A DNA stretch of 64,000 nt, from positions 62,001-126,000 of the forward strand of contig NBIV01000188.1 of the NCBI GenBank assembly GCA_003194525.1. Reading direction: 5' to 3'. This DNA comes from Gracilariopsis chorda (lineage: Eukaryota; Rhodophyta; Florideophyceae; Gracilariales; Gracilariaceae). Positions 32,055 through 43,829 of this stretch are shown one piece after another. Both the position numbers and the translations under genes were made by a program. The stretch's first letter is position 1. Each line of letters opens with the position of its first letter. The notes under the pieces were generated by a model that saw only the letters and a program-made list of their open reading frames with translations, was not told the origin of the DNA and searched no databases.

Positions 32055-32325
32055 AAGCGCCACGTCTGCAAATATTGGGAGCAGTAAGGATGTGCTGTCA
32101 TTGGCTGAGGTGCAAATATTTCTGTTGAACGGGTCCTAATATTTTTCTATTTTTGTGGTATAGTGGCCAAACGCAGTCATAAGCGGATGCACGAAGCCTA
32201 TCGGGCAACAATGTGACAAAAGTGGCAAGCCACACGTGTGGGAATATTGTGCAGTAGAGGGGTGTGCTGTTATTGGATGATGTGCCGATATTTTCGTGGA
32301 TTGCTACCTAATATTTCTTATTACT
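32055..32325. repeat. Duplicated ~95-bp block
   Basis: The stretch from about 32050 to 32150 recurs at about 32230-32325 at roughly 70% identity by eye. Shared landmarks in order are GTGGCAAGC, CACGT, AATATTG, GCAGTA, GTGCTGT, ATTGG, GTGC, ATATTT and CCTAATATTT. No gene is nearby; 31.56-32.4 kb is otherwise empty. Confidence 0.6.
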
Positions 32326-32439
32326 TTTTTAAGTAGATCGGGTCGTGCATGGCACACTGCAAGGATACAAGGAAATAGTGGTTTGCATGCAGTTTTTCTG
32401 TGGCGCACTCCGTGATTCTACTTAGCCCGCGCGGACAGC

Positions 32440-35400
32440 GCCAAACCCTCAGTAACGCCGGACGGCTTCCCACCAAACGGACTAGTACCTTGTTCTCGTT
32501 GGCGATAAAGACTGCCCACTAGCCTGTTCTGCTAGCCCGTATGGTAAAAGAGTAGCGGTGCTTGACCGCCAACACTGTAAGAGTGTTCCCTGACCATGTC
32601 TGACGCAGTTGCCCGTCCAGTTCCGCAGCCCTCCACCGGCGTCTTCTGACTTCGACCATTTGGAACATCGAGCCTATCTTCCGCCCGGGCATTCTAGGAA
32701 ATTCCTCTAATGACCACAGAGGTACGTCAGACTGCCCATAACCTTACAATAAGCATTGTGCTTTCCCACATTGGTCTCCCGACCTAGAAGACCAATGACG
32801 GACCCGTAATGGAATCGAGAATTCCGAAACCACCGAGTTTGAAAGGTTCGCAGGGCAGAAAAACAGCTCCGCACGTTACGGAGTCGCAGACCGCCTCGGC
32901 AGTGGTCTCTGACATTGCTTTGGCCTCAAACCGAAGCACCAGGAGTGCCCTGGCACTCCACTCGTCCCTCACAGAAAACCGCGAGTTACTGCTACGCACG
33001 GGAAGCGCGGCAGCGTCCTCGTCTAAACCACCCGGACAGCCGGCACCTCAGTTTCGAACAAGGAGGAGTGGCGAAGGAGCCTCTTCTCACACCACATCGA
33101 TCCGGAACGTAGGATTTGACGACTTGTGGGACCGAATCTTTGGGAGCCATCCGCCTTTTCCTCGTAATCGGCAACCTAGAAGTGTGGGAACATTTCTTAG
33201 TCTCCACAAACCTAGCCACATCGTGCTTGTTAGGAACAATTTTCATTGACAAGCACGTGGCGGCCATATATCCACAGCGGAAACAGGTTGCTTTTCACCC
33301 TTCCCGACCGGTTGCTCTACATTCGGCAACTGCACGGTTTCAAACCAATAGTATTCACGAGTCTTTCCCGACAAAGGACAACTCGATCTCCAATAAGATT
33401 AGAGTTGCCCTATTGGTTAGTATACCGCTTATGACCCAAGCGGAAGGGCAGGTAGCCGCCAATGATGGAGGACTTTCATTCCTCCAACTCAATCTTAAAA
33501 GGGTCAAGAAACGCCTGGTGCTCTTGGCCAATGGCATTACGGAACTTAAACCGAAGCGGTAATTTCGAGTACTCGTCTCCAATTTTGGGTAGGCACCAAT
33601 CCATCTGGCAAACAACGCCATAATCGGACTGGCTATGCCCGCACCAATCGCCTTAATTTCCCCGGCCCCATTCCTTAAAGACAAAACAAATAGGAAGGGG
33701 GGAGATAATCCCTCCCAATCCGATCGGGTGCAGAAGCTCGACACGCCCAAGCCCGACTATTAAAAGGATAAAGTCCGTATAAGAGAAAAGTACGAGACTA
33801 CACGGGGAAGAATCACCGACTTTCATGAAGCGTTTGCAGACATTTGGGATGGACACCTGAAATCCATCACAATTGCCAAACATCGCATACGCCTGGAAAG
33901 GGATTCCAAAGCCATCTTCCAGGTACATTACCGTGCCGGACAAAAACAGCGTGAAATAGAAAGGGAAGAAGTTACGAAGCAACTCTGGGCGGTGTAATAG
34001 AGCGGTCGTCCGCATAATGGGCAAGCCCTGTCGTATTCGCGCAGTAGAAAGACGGCACTCTATTCCTCTGCGTACTACCGCCGCCTCAACGCTATGACCG
34101 TACGCGATACGTACCCCATACCGAGAATGGGTGAGTGATCCACTTCGTAGGAGTTTTAATGGTATTCACCACTTTGAATGCCAATAGCGGTTATTGGCAC
34201 TGCGAAGGTGGTGAGTCCGACCTGGATAAAACAACATTCACTTCCCGCATGGGACAGTTTCGTTATGTTAGAATACCGTTCGGTCTCAAGAACGCACCTG
34301 CTACCTTTCAGAGGGCGCTCGATATCATCCTTTCACGGGTTAAACGGCAGTTCGCTCTAGACTATCTAGACGACGTCATTAGCTCCGTTTGGCCAGCATT
34401 ACGCTGCGATTGGCCAAGTGCTCTTCTTCCACCAGGTGGTCAGCTACCTTGGCCACATTATCCGTCTGGGCAAATTACAAGTATCCAGTAAGGCGTGCGA
34501 CGCTTTGAGACAGGCGAACCCCCTTACTAACCAGACGGAGCTACTGTCATTCCTTGGGTTTTGCAACGTTTTCCACCGGTTTGTTTGTGGGTTTTGCTCG
34601 CATTGCTAGGTCGCTTAATCAGAAAATTGAGAAGGACCAGCCATTCGAGATCAAAACTCTGGCTAATACGGAATATGAGGCTCTCGACGAGCTGCGTCAA
34701 CGCCTCATACGCACACCAATACTGGCACCTCCCCGAAACGGTCATGAGTACGTCCTAGATAAGGATGCTTGTAAAACCCAAGTTGGATGCTGTCTTCTCC
34801 AGGAGGAGCCTGAGGGCGACCGTCGTCTTATAGGCTACTGGAGCCACTCACTTACAAAACCGGAGCCGGCCTACTCTACCACTAAACAGGACTGTTTGGA
34901 TATCTTTTGGGCCATTAATCACCTCTGACCGTACTTGGATGGCCCACGGTTCACACTCCGTACGGAACATCATGTATTACGATGAATTCTGAACTTGTGA
35001 GATGCGTCTGCATCCGGACGGTTAGCGAGATTAAGACCCCGTCTCATGGCATCTCAGGGAGTACGAATTCGACGTAGTCAACCGACTGGGAACAAAGCAC
35101 CAAGTGGCTGATGCGCTTTCCAGATTTCGTACGGATGGGGAAGATACAGATCCACTGGAGGATGAAGTACCATGCATGATGACGGACACTATGCCCGAGA
35201 CGGACAAAGAATATACCGTGGCTATGATATGTTGGGATGGTAAAGAGTAGACCGTAATAGTGCACTGGCCACAAGACAAACCGAACGGGATAGGACTTCC
35301 AGCAGTACTCGAGGTCAATGGAGAGATGCAGGAAGTCGCCCCTATTACGGTAGAAGCATTCCTCCTGGAACAGGAGGATGATCCTCTTTGCAAGTTCGCA

Positions 35401-36000
35401 TGGGAAAAAGTCGGATACGGCAGATGTTTATTCGAATTAATCCGTAAGGGGATATTAATACAGAAAGCTCCGCTAGACGGAGCTCTCCAATGGTTAGTAT
35501 CGGAACCTCTGCAGTCCAGATTATTGTCACTGTCCCACTACCCACGGTTCCTGGACACTCTGCCGCAACGAAGATGTATTCCACGCTACCGCGGGATTAC
35601 GACTGGACAGGAATGGCAAATGACGTGTTTCAGACCGTACGCAATTGTCGAACTTCTTTCTTCACAAGAGGGAGTCGCGAGCGCCATCATAAGCTACTGA
35701 AACTCTTTCCCGCAGCGGGCTCGCTGTAATTCGTCGCAATGGACTTCCTCGGTCCATTTAAAAAATCTGCACAAGCTCGCCAGTATATTCTGGTCGTTAC
35801 CGATCGGTTTATAAAGTTCTGCCGAGCGGTCTCATGAATTCAAGTACGGCGGGAGCCGTATTCCAGGCTTTCCTGGAAAACTGGGTCTACTGTGGATCAA
35901 TGCGTGCGCCCATACCCTCTAGGCGAAGTGGATCATGAATGATTCAATACCGACGTGGCATCGGTTCAACTCAGGTATGGGTGGACCCTCGGAAATATTG
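32440..36000 (+). mobile_element. Ty3/Gypsy element fossil G3
   Basis: In order on the plus strand: a gag-like start (about 32597), a protease-like block (about 33180-33260), reverse transcriptase (about 34020-34560, with F-R-Y-V-R-I-P-F-G-L-K-N-A-P-A-T-F-Q and the Y-L-D-D-V catalytic site), RNase H (about 34600-34930), and the zinc-binding and first core part of integrase (about 35430-35830, with M-D-F-L-G-P-F and V-V-T-D-R-F). It is broken in many places. LTRs are not delimited. It has far fewer spaced CCA/TGG motifs than G1 or G2, so it is a different lineage or much older. Confidence 0.8.
34020..34928 (+). pseudogene. Reverse transcriptase and RNase H region of G3
   Basis: Shows the R-M-G-Q-F-R-Y-V-R-I-P-F-G-L segment, Y-L-D-D-V as the polymerase site, F-L-G-F-C-N-V-F-H-R-F as the thumb/connection step, and an RNase H start with D-K-D-A-C-K-T-Q-V-G-C-C-L-L-Q, all typical of Ty3/Gypsy pol. 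Confidence 0.85.
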
Positions 36001-36879
36001 AGTGAAATTCGATATGAATTTTAATTAGTATTTTTGGAACCTTCCTGGGTGCTTTCTGTGGTATCTGGAACACATGGACGCGTGGTACGGATATTATTCA
36101 TGGTTGGCAGGATTCACGCGTGTCGCGTTGTGCCGTGGCCGGCAGTGCCACCAAGTGATACAAGTGTGTGGACCACAAGTTTGGCACACTACAGTAGTTG
36201 TTCTCTTAGTTTATTGTGACCCAGTAGTGCCTAAGGGAGTACGGCCTTGCCGTTTCACCCTGAAGTAAAGACAGGCTGTGACTCGGCTGTGAGTTTATCA
36301 TCTGCCCGAAGTGACCAACTCTTGCTGGGGTTTCACTGCGTTCGATCCCGTTATGTTCACCCGCACAGTATCACAAAAGACCGCGGATCTGTCTTAACCG
36401 TGGGTTCGCCCAGTGTTCACGTATTTTAACGTTTTGGTTACTTTCTATTATGGGAACAGATAGCCGTTCGACTCAGTATTCGGTTTTGCCGTACAAGCTG
36501 AATAAGCCACACCCCCATCGCAGGTTCTGTTCCCGCTTTCCGCACGACCCGCCGGGGTGTACTATTCCTTTTGGTTTCTCCCCTTTTTCCCTTTTCCATT
36601 TCTGGATTCCCCGTGGACCGGAACACCACTCACACGCACCTTTGTACTACGTTGACCAGCTGGTAGCCCCATGCTCGATATCGCATCCCTCGGTATAGCC
36701 GGAAGCGACCTCGGGTTTACACCCGAACACCGTATGGTATGGGCGGCCCTGGCGCTGCGCCTACCTCACAAGAGAGGAAGGCTGCAAACATCTTGGGGGG
36801 ATTTACCGCCTCGGGATATTGCTCCACAGTTCCCAGTAATGGTCTTAGAAACTACTACGCAACCTGGCTTTTAAATTTG
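36001..36879. other. Unassigned stretch between G3 and a PiggyBac remnant
   Basis: No known domain in any frame. C/T-rich with short open frames on both strands. It could contain LTR-like sequence (TGTGGTATCTGG near 36057), but no partner was found. Confidence 0.35.
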
Positions 36880-37213
36880 TTCACATTGCATACATATTCC
36901 TGTGCTGAAGAGGTTTGCATAATTGCGTACCCGTTGAGAATGCTGGCGTCAATGAAAAACTTGAACACACTCAGTGGAATACACAATTCTTTTCACATGA
37001 TTGTCTTAGTGAACGTCACCTGATCGAAGCGATCGACGCCATTCATGAACATATTATACGCCACAATAATTGCAGGAACCCGAATAGTTGTTCTTTGAAG
37101 CTCTTCGTTTCCAAACCAACGCTCAAGTGAAGCTAACCGGTGTTCGCATATGATACCATGGCTACCTGAAATATTCGAGACCAAGGCGTGCAGGCCAAAT
37201 CATTAGTGTAGAA
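36880..37213 (-). pseudogene. PiggyBac-like transposase, C-terminal part (split gene, distal piece)
   Basis: Minus-strand frames carry F-Y-T-N-D-L-A right at 37213, then L-E-R-W-F-G-N-E-E-L-Q-R-T-T and A-Y-N-M-F-M-N-G-V-D-R-F-D-Q, the GVDRFDQ box of DDE_Tnp_1_7 (PiggyBac-type) transposases, and in another frame F-I-D-A-S-I-L-N-G-Y-A-I. At least two frame changes are needed. The upstream half of the same gene is at 43203-43760; the Helitron sits exactly between them. Confidence 0.75.
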
Positions 37214-37241
37214 CTAGGAAAAGCGGCCTTCGGCTCCAGTG

Positions 37242-37254
37242 GGCGCTCCGCGCC
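37242..37254 (-). terminator. Helitron 3'-terminal hairpin
   Basis: GGCGCTCCGCGCC, a 5-bp stem with a 3-nt loop, 24 bp inside the terminal CTAG. A second small stem (GCC-GAA-GGC) lies between them. Such hairpins mark the rolling-circle stop of Helitrons. Confidence 0.75.
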
Positions 37255-37306
37255 GTTGCCAAAAGTTTGCATAAGATATCCGCACAAATTTTGGTTTAAG
37301 CATCAA

Positions 37307-38760
37307 CTAAATTATGTCAAATTTATGACGCCTCTCTACAAAGTATGCGGCTTCTTTTAGAACAGGGTTTTTGATGTTCACCGGCATTGCATGGAAATCA
37401 TGTGCATTTCGGGGCGTCTCGTCTTCATTATGCAGCAGTAACACATCATCAGATGTTCTCACAAGCGAAATTTCAACATAGACCTGACCCGGCGAGGAAA
37501 AGTTTGTTTGAAAGTCATTTATCATTTTCTTCAGCGTTTGGCCTTGCGCTTTATGCACAGTTCCTGCCAATGCCAATCTGATGGGAAACTGGCGACGTTT
37601 GATTTTCGCATCTGCAAACTCAAAAACAAATTCAATGCGGTGCAGTAAAACGCTTTGCTGAATATTCCCATGTTCATAAATGTCCAATAGTCGAATCACT
37701 CTGCGAGAAATGCTGGTAACGTTAAACATCTTTCCATTCAGCACGTGCGGATGAAGTACGTTTCGAATCACCGTAACAGGAATACCCAACTTCAATTTCA
37801 AATTGTGGTGCGGGAATCCAGTTGGAGCGTAATTATACGTCAGTTCAGGGCCAATGATACTAATTGTGTGATAGTTTTGACCAGTTGGCCCTCGATTTGG
37901 AACGATCGTCGTTGCAGACTTCAGGTCAAACATCTTTCCTGGGAAATACTCCAATGCGTTCTGGTTATGTTCCTCCACTAATTGATTTGTTGGGGCAACA
38001 ATCAATCGGTTGAGCTTGACATCTTCTTTCTTCCGTGTTGTAAACAATTTCCAAAGCAACTTGTAAGCTTCGTGTAAATCTGACGTAGACATGAGTGGAA
38101 GCCTTGCAGATGCTGGAAACGTCCCACGACCAAGACTGAGCAAATCTTTTGCAAAAACCGGATCATCTTGTTGACGAACCTGTTCTGTAAGGCGGAGAAC
38201 TTTGACTCTTCGGTCTCAAAGCTCTCAAGAATAACATGGAAGCACCCTCAGGAGAAGCACTGGAATAACACGAGTTGTTCCATTCCTTTCGGATACTTTT
38301 TTCGTTCTTGGAACCACTGGCAACAGTTGCATATAGTCGCCTGCCATAACTACGACCATGCCTCCAAAGTATTTCCTAGAGTTTCTTAAGTCCTTCAGTA
38401 CGTTGTTTAAAATCTCTAAGAGCATTTCCGGGCACATTGAGACCTCATCAATTACCAGCAAAACAGTCTTCCGTATGAGTTCTGCTCTCTGTGATCGTGG
38501 TCCGTACTTGGAACGTGTCCAACGCTCTTTAATTTTGCGAATCTTTGTTGTCTCCAACTCCCAATCCACGCGAACTATGCAAAGTTCTTCCTCCTTCATA
38601 TAGGGCACCAGCAATACCTGTCGTGGCTGTCATCTGCACCAATAGGCCTTCGTGCTCAACAATATCTCTTACCAAAGATAGGAAATAGGTCTTCCTTGTA
38701 AGAAAATACCCTTCCGTGTGTGTCGAGTCTTTCAGACTCTCTCATTCTCTCTCGGTATTG
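37307..38760 (-). pseudogene. Helitron PIF1-like helicase region
   Basis: The upstream part has K-T-Y-F-L-S-L-V (remains of Walker A), A-T-T-G-I-A-G, and the Walker B V-L-L-V-I-D-E-V-S-M-C followed by G-D-Y-M-Q-L-L-P-V-V-P at 38614-38225. The downstream part (38143-37307, 278 residues) has L-P-L-M-S, L-N-R-L-I-V-A-P-T-N, N-G-K-M-F-N-V-T and the A-G-T-V-H-K-A-Q-G-Q-T-L motif VI of the SF1 PIF1 family. It unwinds DNA during rolling-circle transposition. Frames change between blocks, so it is no longer functional. Confidence 0.85.
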
Positions 38761-38874
38761 TATTTCTCTCATTACTTTGTCAAAAACTTGCTTCTGGCTT
38801 TCTTTCAGATCATCATATCGCTCTTTTAACCTTCGTCTGGACCTCGAACAAGAGCTACGATTTACGTCAGCTTG

Positions 38875-39962
38875 TTACTCTGCTAATTGCAGTTCGATCT
38901 CACTGAGATGAAGTTGTGATACACTATGATGAAAGAAGGGATCATTTCCGATATGCTGACAGCCATGTCTGTCCGAAATGACAATGATTCTTCGAAGTAG
39001 CTCTTCTCTTCTTTGTGCTCTGATTCCCTTGGTTACATCTGCAGTTAGAGCTCGTTTGCCCTTTTTAATCACACTTTTAGGATTTAACCCGTGTTGAAAG
39101 GAAGTGAATACCAAGTAACGCAGCTCAGAAAGAGTAAAATGGTATCCTACTGCCTTATCAAAAGCCGTTTCGTACTCTTCACCATAGATATATAGTCCAC
39201 GGGCTACTGCCACTTCTCTATAAATTGAGTAGGATTCGCTCCCAACACTTTTCGGATCATCAAAGGAGCTCAATGCAGAGTTATTGACCAATATTCGAAG
39301 AGCGAAGAGTTCGGGATTTGTGGGAGAGGCAAATTAAATTCGAGTCAAAGTTCGATCATTTTCGGATAGCTGCACGACGTATATTCGTGGACGTCCTCCG
39401 TCCCAAGTAGAGTCAGACTATGATACAGATCGGGATAGCTTATCTTCTACACGTACAGTCTCGTAGTATTTCATTAGTCCAAGTCCATGTACCGGGAGGG
39501 TCGTTTGAAATATCTTTCCAGCAAGTAGTACTTCAGACGTCTAGGCAGTCTTACCTTTCGAGTCAAAACCTGTCGCTCTCCACGGAGATGTATGTCAAGC
39601 GCCTGTACAGTTGAATTGATGCGAACATGCCTGAACTCAAAGAGGTTCCATGCAGCTTCGAACGCGCCCACCACTCCCGCTCTCATATACGCCCTGATCT
39701 CATTTTGAAGCATGTCCTTCTGTGCACTTGATTGGCTTTCCGTTCGACTCGATACAACCAAATCCTGTCCTTTGGCACTGTTGAAAGCATAATTCATCAG
39801 GTATGCTACGGCGCTGCCACCTTGGGTTCTTTCAACATTGATGTGAGCCTTGTACTTCATTGTGAGATCTGGATTGTACCGAACCACTTTCAAATCTTCT
39901 GTTCTTCTTCTTCTTCGGTAGGTTACTAGATTTGTGTACTCTTTTATCGTTGTTTCAGCCAC
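38875..39962 (-). pseudogene. Helitron Rep C-terminal part and linker
   Basis: The block 39962-39474 carries A-Y-L-M-N-Y-A-F-N-S-A-K, matching the catalytic tyrosine helix (Y-x3-Y) of Helitron Rep; the block 39291-38875 carries I-Y-R-E-V-A-V-A-R-G-L and L-S-E-L-R-Y-L, the usual bridge before the helicase. They are separated by at least one frame change. Confidence 0.75.
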
Positions 39963-40117
39963 AATTTCTTGTCGATCATACCCAAACCTGCACCTTCCGT
40001 CAGAGGTACGACCACGGCAATACGGAGAGTGTCTGGCATATTGAATATCTTCACCAATTTTCGGAGTTCCTAGTCCTCAGTGGAGTCACCCTGAGGCAGT
40101 TCGACTTTGATCAAAGT

Positions 40118-41062
40118 TTAAATGATCTCAGGATCTTCAACTACGCCCCCCTCCAACCAAGGAATAATGTGGTGATGTGGAGTATTTCTCTCCTGGACCT
40201 CAAGTTTGGCGGCAATCCCAATGAATTTCAAGCCAAATAGCTCTTCTGAATTATTCTGTATATCCTTCATGATTGAACTTGCATACTGGTTGTACACTAT
40301 TGCAATAAGATCTGGCCTATCAAAAAGACGGCTTCTGTCTCCCTGTGGAGAAAATGCTCCGGTATTTTCGTTGTCCATACTAAGCCTTTTCATGTCTTCC
40401 CGCCGTACGTTCATTGTGACTTTGACGAAAAGCGTGAGGGAGCCCAGTCGAGCAACCATTGCTTGCACATCCAGTCGTTTTTGTCTACAGTACGCCAGAG
40501 AGTTTTTGTGATTACCTGGAAGGAAGAGTGTACCGGGAAGGCCAAGTTCCTCTGTACCGGTAAGGATTCCAGACCGCAGCTTTCGTTCTTCAACCATTCT
40601 CATCAGTTCTGTTTCCATGTTACGAAGTCTCAAGTCTTCAATGTTTGTGCTAGCACGAAGCAACCATTCCTGAGGAAGAGTACCAGAGTTCTGCAGCCAA
40701 GCTTTTGTGTACAGTCTTCGCCTAGAGTGTTCTACCCATGTTAGGCTCCTTTCGTCTGGGTTGTTCGCATCCCTTGATGAAATATATGTTCCTGTATCAT
40801 ACGTGGCATGAATCTCACAGTAAGGGTAGAGAAGTGGAAATGCTCCTTTCTCAGCGTCCATTGAATTAGGCTTCAAACGCTTGTACTTGGCAACTCGACG
40901 CGGAAGATTTCTGGTTGACATGTGATAGGATTCTCTTCCCCGTACCAGCTGGGCAACTGGGGCTTCCGACCTGACCAGTCCACTTGGCTCTACGACGAAA
41001 GCTCTCATTGCAAGAGGTCTGCCTCGGCTGTCATCTGGTAACGGTCCTGCACGGGAGCTCAC
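40118..41062 (-). pseudogene. Helitron Rep (HUH endonuclease) region
   Basis: A 314-residue block typical of Helitron_like_N: a long conserved part with F-P-L-L-Y-P-Y and, near its C-terminus, T-P-H-H-H-I-I-P-W-L-E-G, the HUH metal-binding motif (H-x-H form). It nicks and rejoins single-stranded DNA ends. Upstream blocks (41449-41069) continue the same protein in another frame. Confidence 0.85.
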
Positions 41063-41423
41063 CTCGATTCAGGCGTCTTGGGCACCTTGATAATTCCGGA
41101 CAACTATGGAATCCTGAATAGGGTCTGCAGCGATGTCCAGAGTAGACTTGTCCGCATTTGATCTCCTGCGAACACTTTCGTCTGGTCTGAACAAATTTCT
41201 ATATCTCTTTCGGACAATATTTGTTCTTTGTTGCATGATATCGTATAACTTTGGAACCAAATATCGAGTATTCGGGTTAGACACCAGTGTTCTTGTGAAA
41301 GAAGAAGAATGATCCCGTGAATTAAGACTTGGAGGACCTTCCGACCAGAAATATGTGTAGCGCACGTCCTGGCCTGGAACAGAAAGAGACAAATTGCTTT
41401 GAAGTCGTACAAATGATGGAACG

Positions 41424-41996
41424 CTACCCCGAACGCACTTCATATCCATGAATGTGACAACGGTTGCAAATAACCCATTTATGTGTGTTGATAGCGTTTT
41501 TAAAAAATCGCAAGCGATATATGTCTTCAGGTTGCGAATTGATGTGCGCTCGTCTGAAAGAAACTCCTAGCGATCTGTAGCTTTTATATCTACAGCATGC
41601 TCCTTCGGTCTCTGCACCAAGCAGAACTGCGTCACAATACTTACACATACGAATACGAAGCACCCACCCCGAATATTTGACAGGACACCGAGGTGCTTGA
41701 TGGCCGTTTGCACCGCATGTCCTACAACAAGCTGGAAGTGTGCCAGTGATTGGTTGGTACTCCGGATATGAAGAGCGTGGACGTGCGAGGCCTTGAAGAA
41801 TATTTTCTGCCCTTGCATCCCAGACATATTTTGCTCCATAGTGAATGCCTCTGCGAGTTCTCCCATCGAAGCGAATGACCGTCCTATCTCGTTCCTTTTG
41901 AATTCCAGAAGAATGAGAGGAGTTTAAGTAAACCTCTTCAGGTTTATGAAGTTCCATAAAATTTTGGAGAAGCTTGGTTCTAGTTCCTAAGTCCAT
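41424..41996 (-). pseudogene. Helitron N-terminal zinc-finger region
   Basis: 190 residues with two cysteine groups: C-C-R-T-C-G-A-N-G-H-Q-A-P-R-C-P, and C-K-Y-C-D-A-V-L-L-G-A-E-T-E-G-A-C-C, the latter the usual C-x2-C-A...E...C-C of Helitron N-termini. These fingers probably bind the transposon ends. The Met at 41996 begins the block. Confidence 0.7.
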
Positions 41997-42430
41997 CTAC
42001 GCAAGCTCATCGGTTCTGTCTCGATGATGCATTTGGTGTATATTCTCTCTTAGACGACTGCCTGCTCCTGACTGGCATCCACCATGTCTTGATAGTGGTC
42101 GATGCGAATAAGAGCTCATTTTGGGCTCTGGGAACCAGAGAGAGATTGAGAGATTTAGTGATCACCTTTCGATGGAAAATGTACCTTATCTGCCCCCTAA
42201 GTAGAGAACTGGTGTTGCAAAATAGTTTCTCGCTTGAAGTATACGTATAAATATTGTCTTCAATTGTCTTCATTGTCTCAAGATGTTCCTGACACCAGCA
42301 GTACCTTGAAAGGTTACATACATAGTACTTTACTGAGTACATATGCATTGCATTCTTATTATGTTTTGGTTTCAGACGTCAATACATATCGAGTACGATT
42401 TACGTACGTATGCAACATATAGTTAGTTCC

Positions 42431-42606
42431 TATTCTTGTTACAGCGTTCAACGTTTGTAGAACTGTGTGGCTTACGTATGCACTACATAGATTAAAACTA
42501 TTTTTGTTAAAAGGGTATACGTTTGGAGTACTGCGCAGCCTACGTATGCACTACGTAAACTATAACTATTTTTGTTAGAAGGGTATACGTAGGTTGTACT
42601 ATACTT
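42431..42606. repeat. 68-bp tandem repeat, about 2.6 copies
   Basis: Full units start at 42473 and 42541 (each opening TACGTATGCACTAC), with a partial unit before them from about 42431. They lie in the 5' leader of the Helitron. Confidence 0.8.
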
Positions 42607-42778
42607 TATTTATTTTGTTGTTTGAATAGGATACATTTCTATTTTAACTATTGTCTAATGTGCTGAAGATTATGTACTTAAGCTATAAAGTACCATAAAG
42701 TTGCAGAACACTTTTCTCCAAGCATTCACCTACAACTTATTTCACTCTACTCCTTCTTTTCCACTATCGTCTAACACC

Positions 42779-43003
42779 ATGGCTGATATTTCCCTAACAG
42801 AGGTTCGATACCCACAACTATGCCGTTTGCACGACCGTAAGGATGCTCTTCTACCACCTTTGGGCACATTATTTAAAAAACTGTGCATAATACGGGCTGC
42901 ATTGAAGTACATTGATGTGCACCGTGGCAATGGCAATTGGTTTCTTTTCGGAAGAGATTTGTGCTCCATTGGCCCGAAGATCGACACCGTGTACACGCAA
43001 TAA
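42779..43003 (+). CDS. Small 74-residue ORF inside the Helitron
   Basis: Starts in a strong context (ACCATGG), after a pyrimidine-rich leader, with CTATAAA about 95 bp upstream. The product starts M-A-D-I-S-L-T-E-V-R-Y-P and is basic to neutral with hydrophobic helices; no family is recognised. It runs opposite to the Helitron Rep/helicase and lies near the Helitron 5' end, so it could be captured host sequence. Whether it is translated is unknown. Confidence 0.35.
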   Translation: MADISLTEVRYPQLCRLHDRKDALLPPLGTLFKKLCIIRAALKYIDVHRGNGNWFLFGRDLCSIGPKIDTVYTQ

Positions 43004-43202
43004 GAAGACTACCCCCTGAGTGGACGCAGCAAGGATTCGCCTGTTCACTGGCCGTCAGATTCATCCACGTGTGAGACGGCTTCAACGGGGTTGATAGAAG
43101 TTGAGGCTGTCGAGAGTAACAGATCATACGCGTGCTGATTGATTCGTGCCAGTAGAGCAAACCCTTTGATTACCTTTGGCTAGTCGTTTGGAGGAAAATG
43201 AA

Positions 43203-43760
43203 TATGCGTTTATTGATGTATTCTAAGGGATTAACTTGCTCATTGTCAGAGCAATCCTTAGGTAGGTTAGATACTACAATCGTTGTGTCCTTCAACACGA
43301 GGTAACTGGGCTGTGGAGCAATAGTCAGTGTTTGATTTGGCTCTTCTGGTTTATCAAAGGCTTGGCAGAAAGCCCAGGAACCACGAAGATTGTTTCAAGG
43401 AAGAGCAATGGCCTCTTTGACAGCCATACGATTGACATCATCGATGTTATTTATCCTTACCGTACACAAAGCTTTCATCTTATTATCTGCCATGTCAAAG
43501 AGCTGGCGTGTTATAGTGTGACGTGTATAGAATATATCCATAACTACTACTCTTAGCGGGTTTCCATTCATAGCTGACACTGATGGGTCAATTGAAGACA
43601 CCATAAGCCGATGAACTACATTTGTTAATACGTCTGGTCTTCAGGTTTCGGTCAAAAGTATCTCTGAGTGTCCGCAGGAGTGAAGTATATGCCACTGCTG
43701 GAGGAATGCTTGTTTTATTTCCTTATCCATTATCCCACATGGTATGTATATAGGCATAAT
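43203..43760 (-). pseudogene. PiggyBac-like transposase, upstream part of the split gene
   Basis: A minus-strand frame reads V-V-V-M-D-I-F-Y-T (the catalytic Asp region with D-x-F-Y-T), then A-L-C-T-V-R-I-N and, past a TGA, L-R-G-S-W-A-F-C-Q-A-F-D-K-P-E-E. These match oomycete/algal-type DDE_Tnp_1_7 proteins. It reaches K-R-I at 43203, where the Helitron begins, and continues as F-Y-T-N-D-L at 37213. Confidence 0.75.
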
Positions 43761-43829
43761 TCCATGCAACGACGGTATAGAATCGAACAACGATGTGGGG
43801 AAGTGCAATGCTTTGCGTAAGGTGCTGAC

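Larger units (their letters stand above)
37214..43202 (-). mobile_element. Helitron, 5,989 bp, inserted in a PiggyBac-like transposase
   Basis: The rolling-circle transposon reads on the minus strand. Its 3' end is CTAG at 37214-37217, followed by host T, with a hairpin GGCGC-loop-GCGCC at 37242-37254 just inside. Its 5' end is TTCATTTTCC at 43202. Removing it joins host CGCATA to TTCTACAC, which restores a K-R-I-F-Y-T-N-D-L frame of the PiggyBac gene and the expected A/T target. Inside are the zinc-finger, HUH Rep and PIF1 helicase regions of one broken ORF, a 68-bp tandem repeat and a small opposite-strand ORF. Confidence 0.85.

Noticed and set aside
32440-36000. Spaced CCA/TGG enrichment in G3
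   Set aside because: Only a handful of each spacer form in 3.6 kb, not clearly above background, so the pattern is claimed only for G1 and G2.
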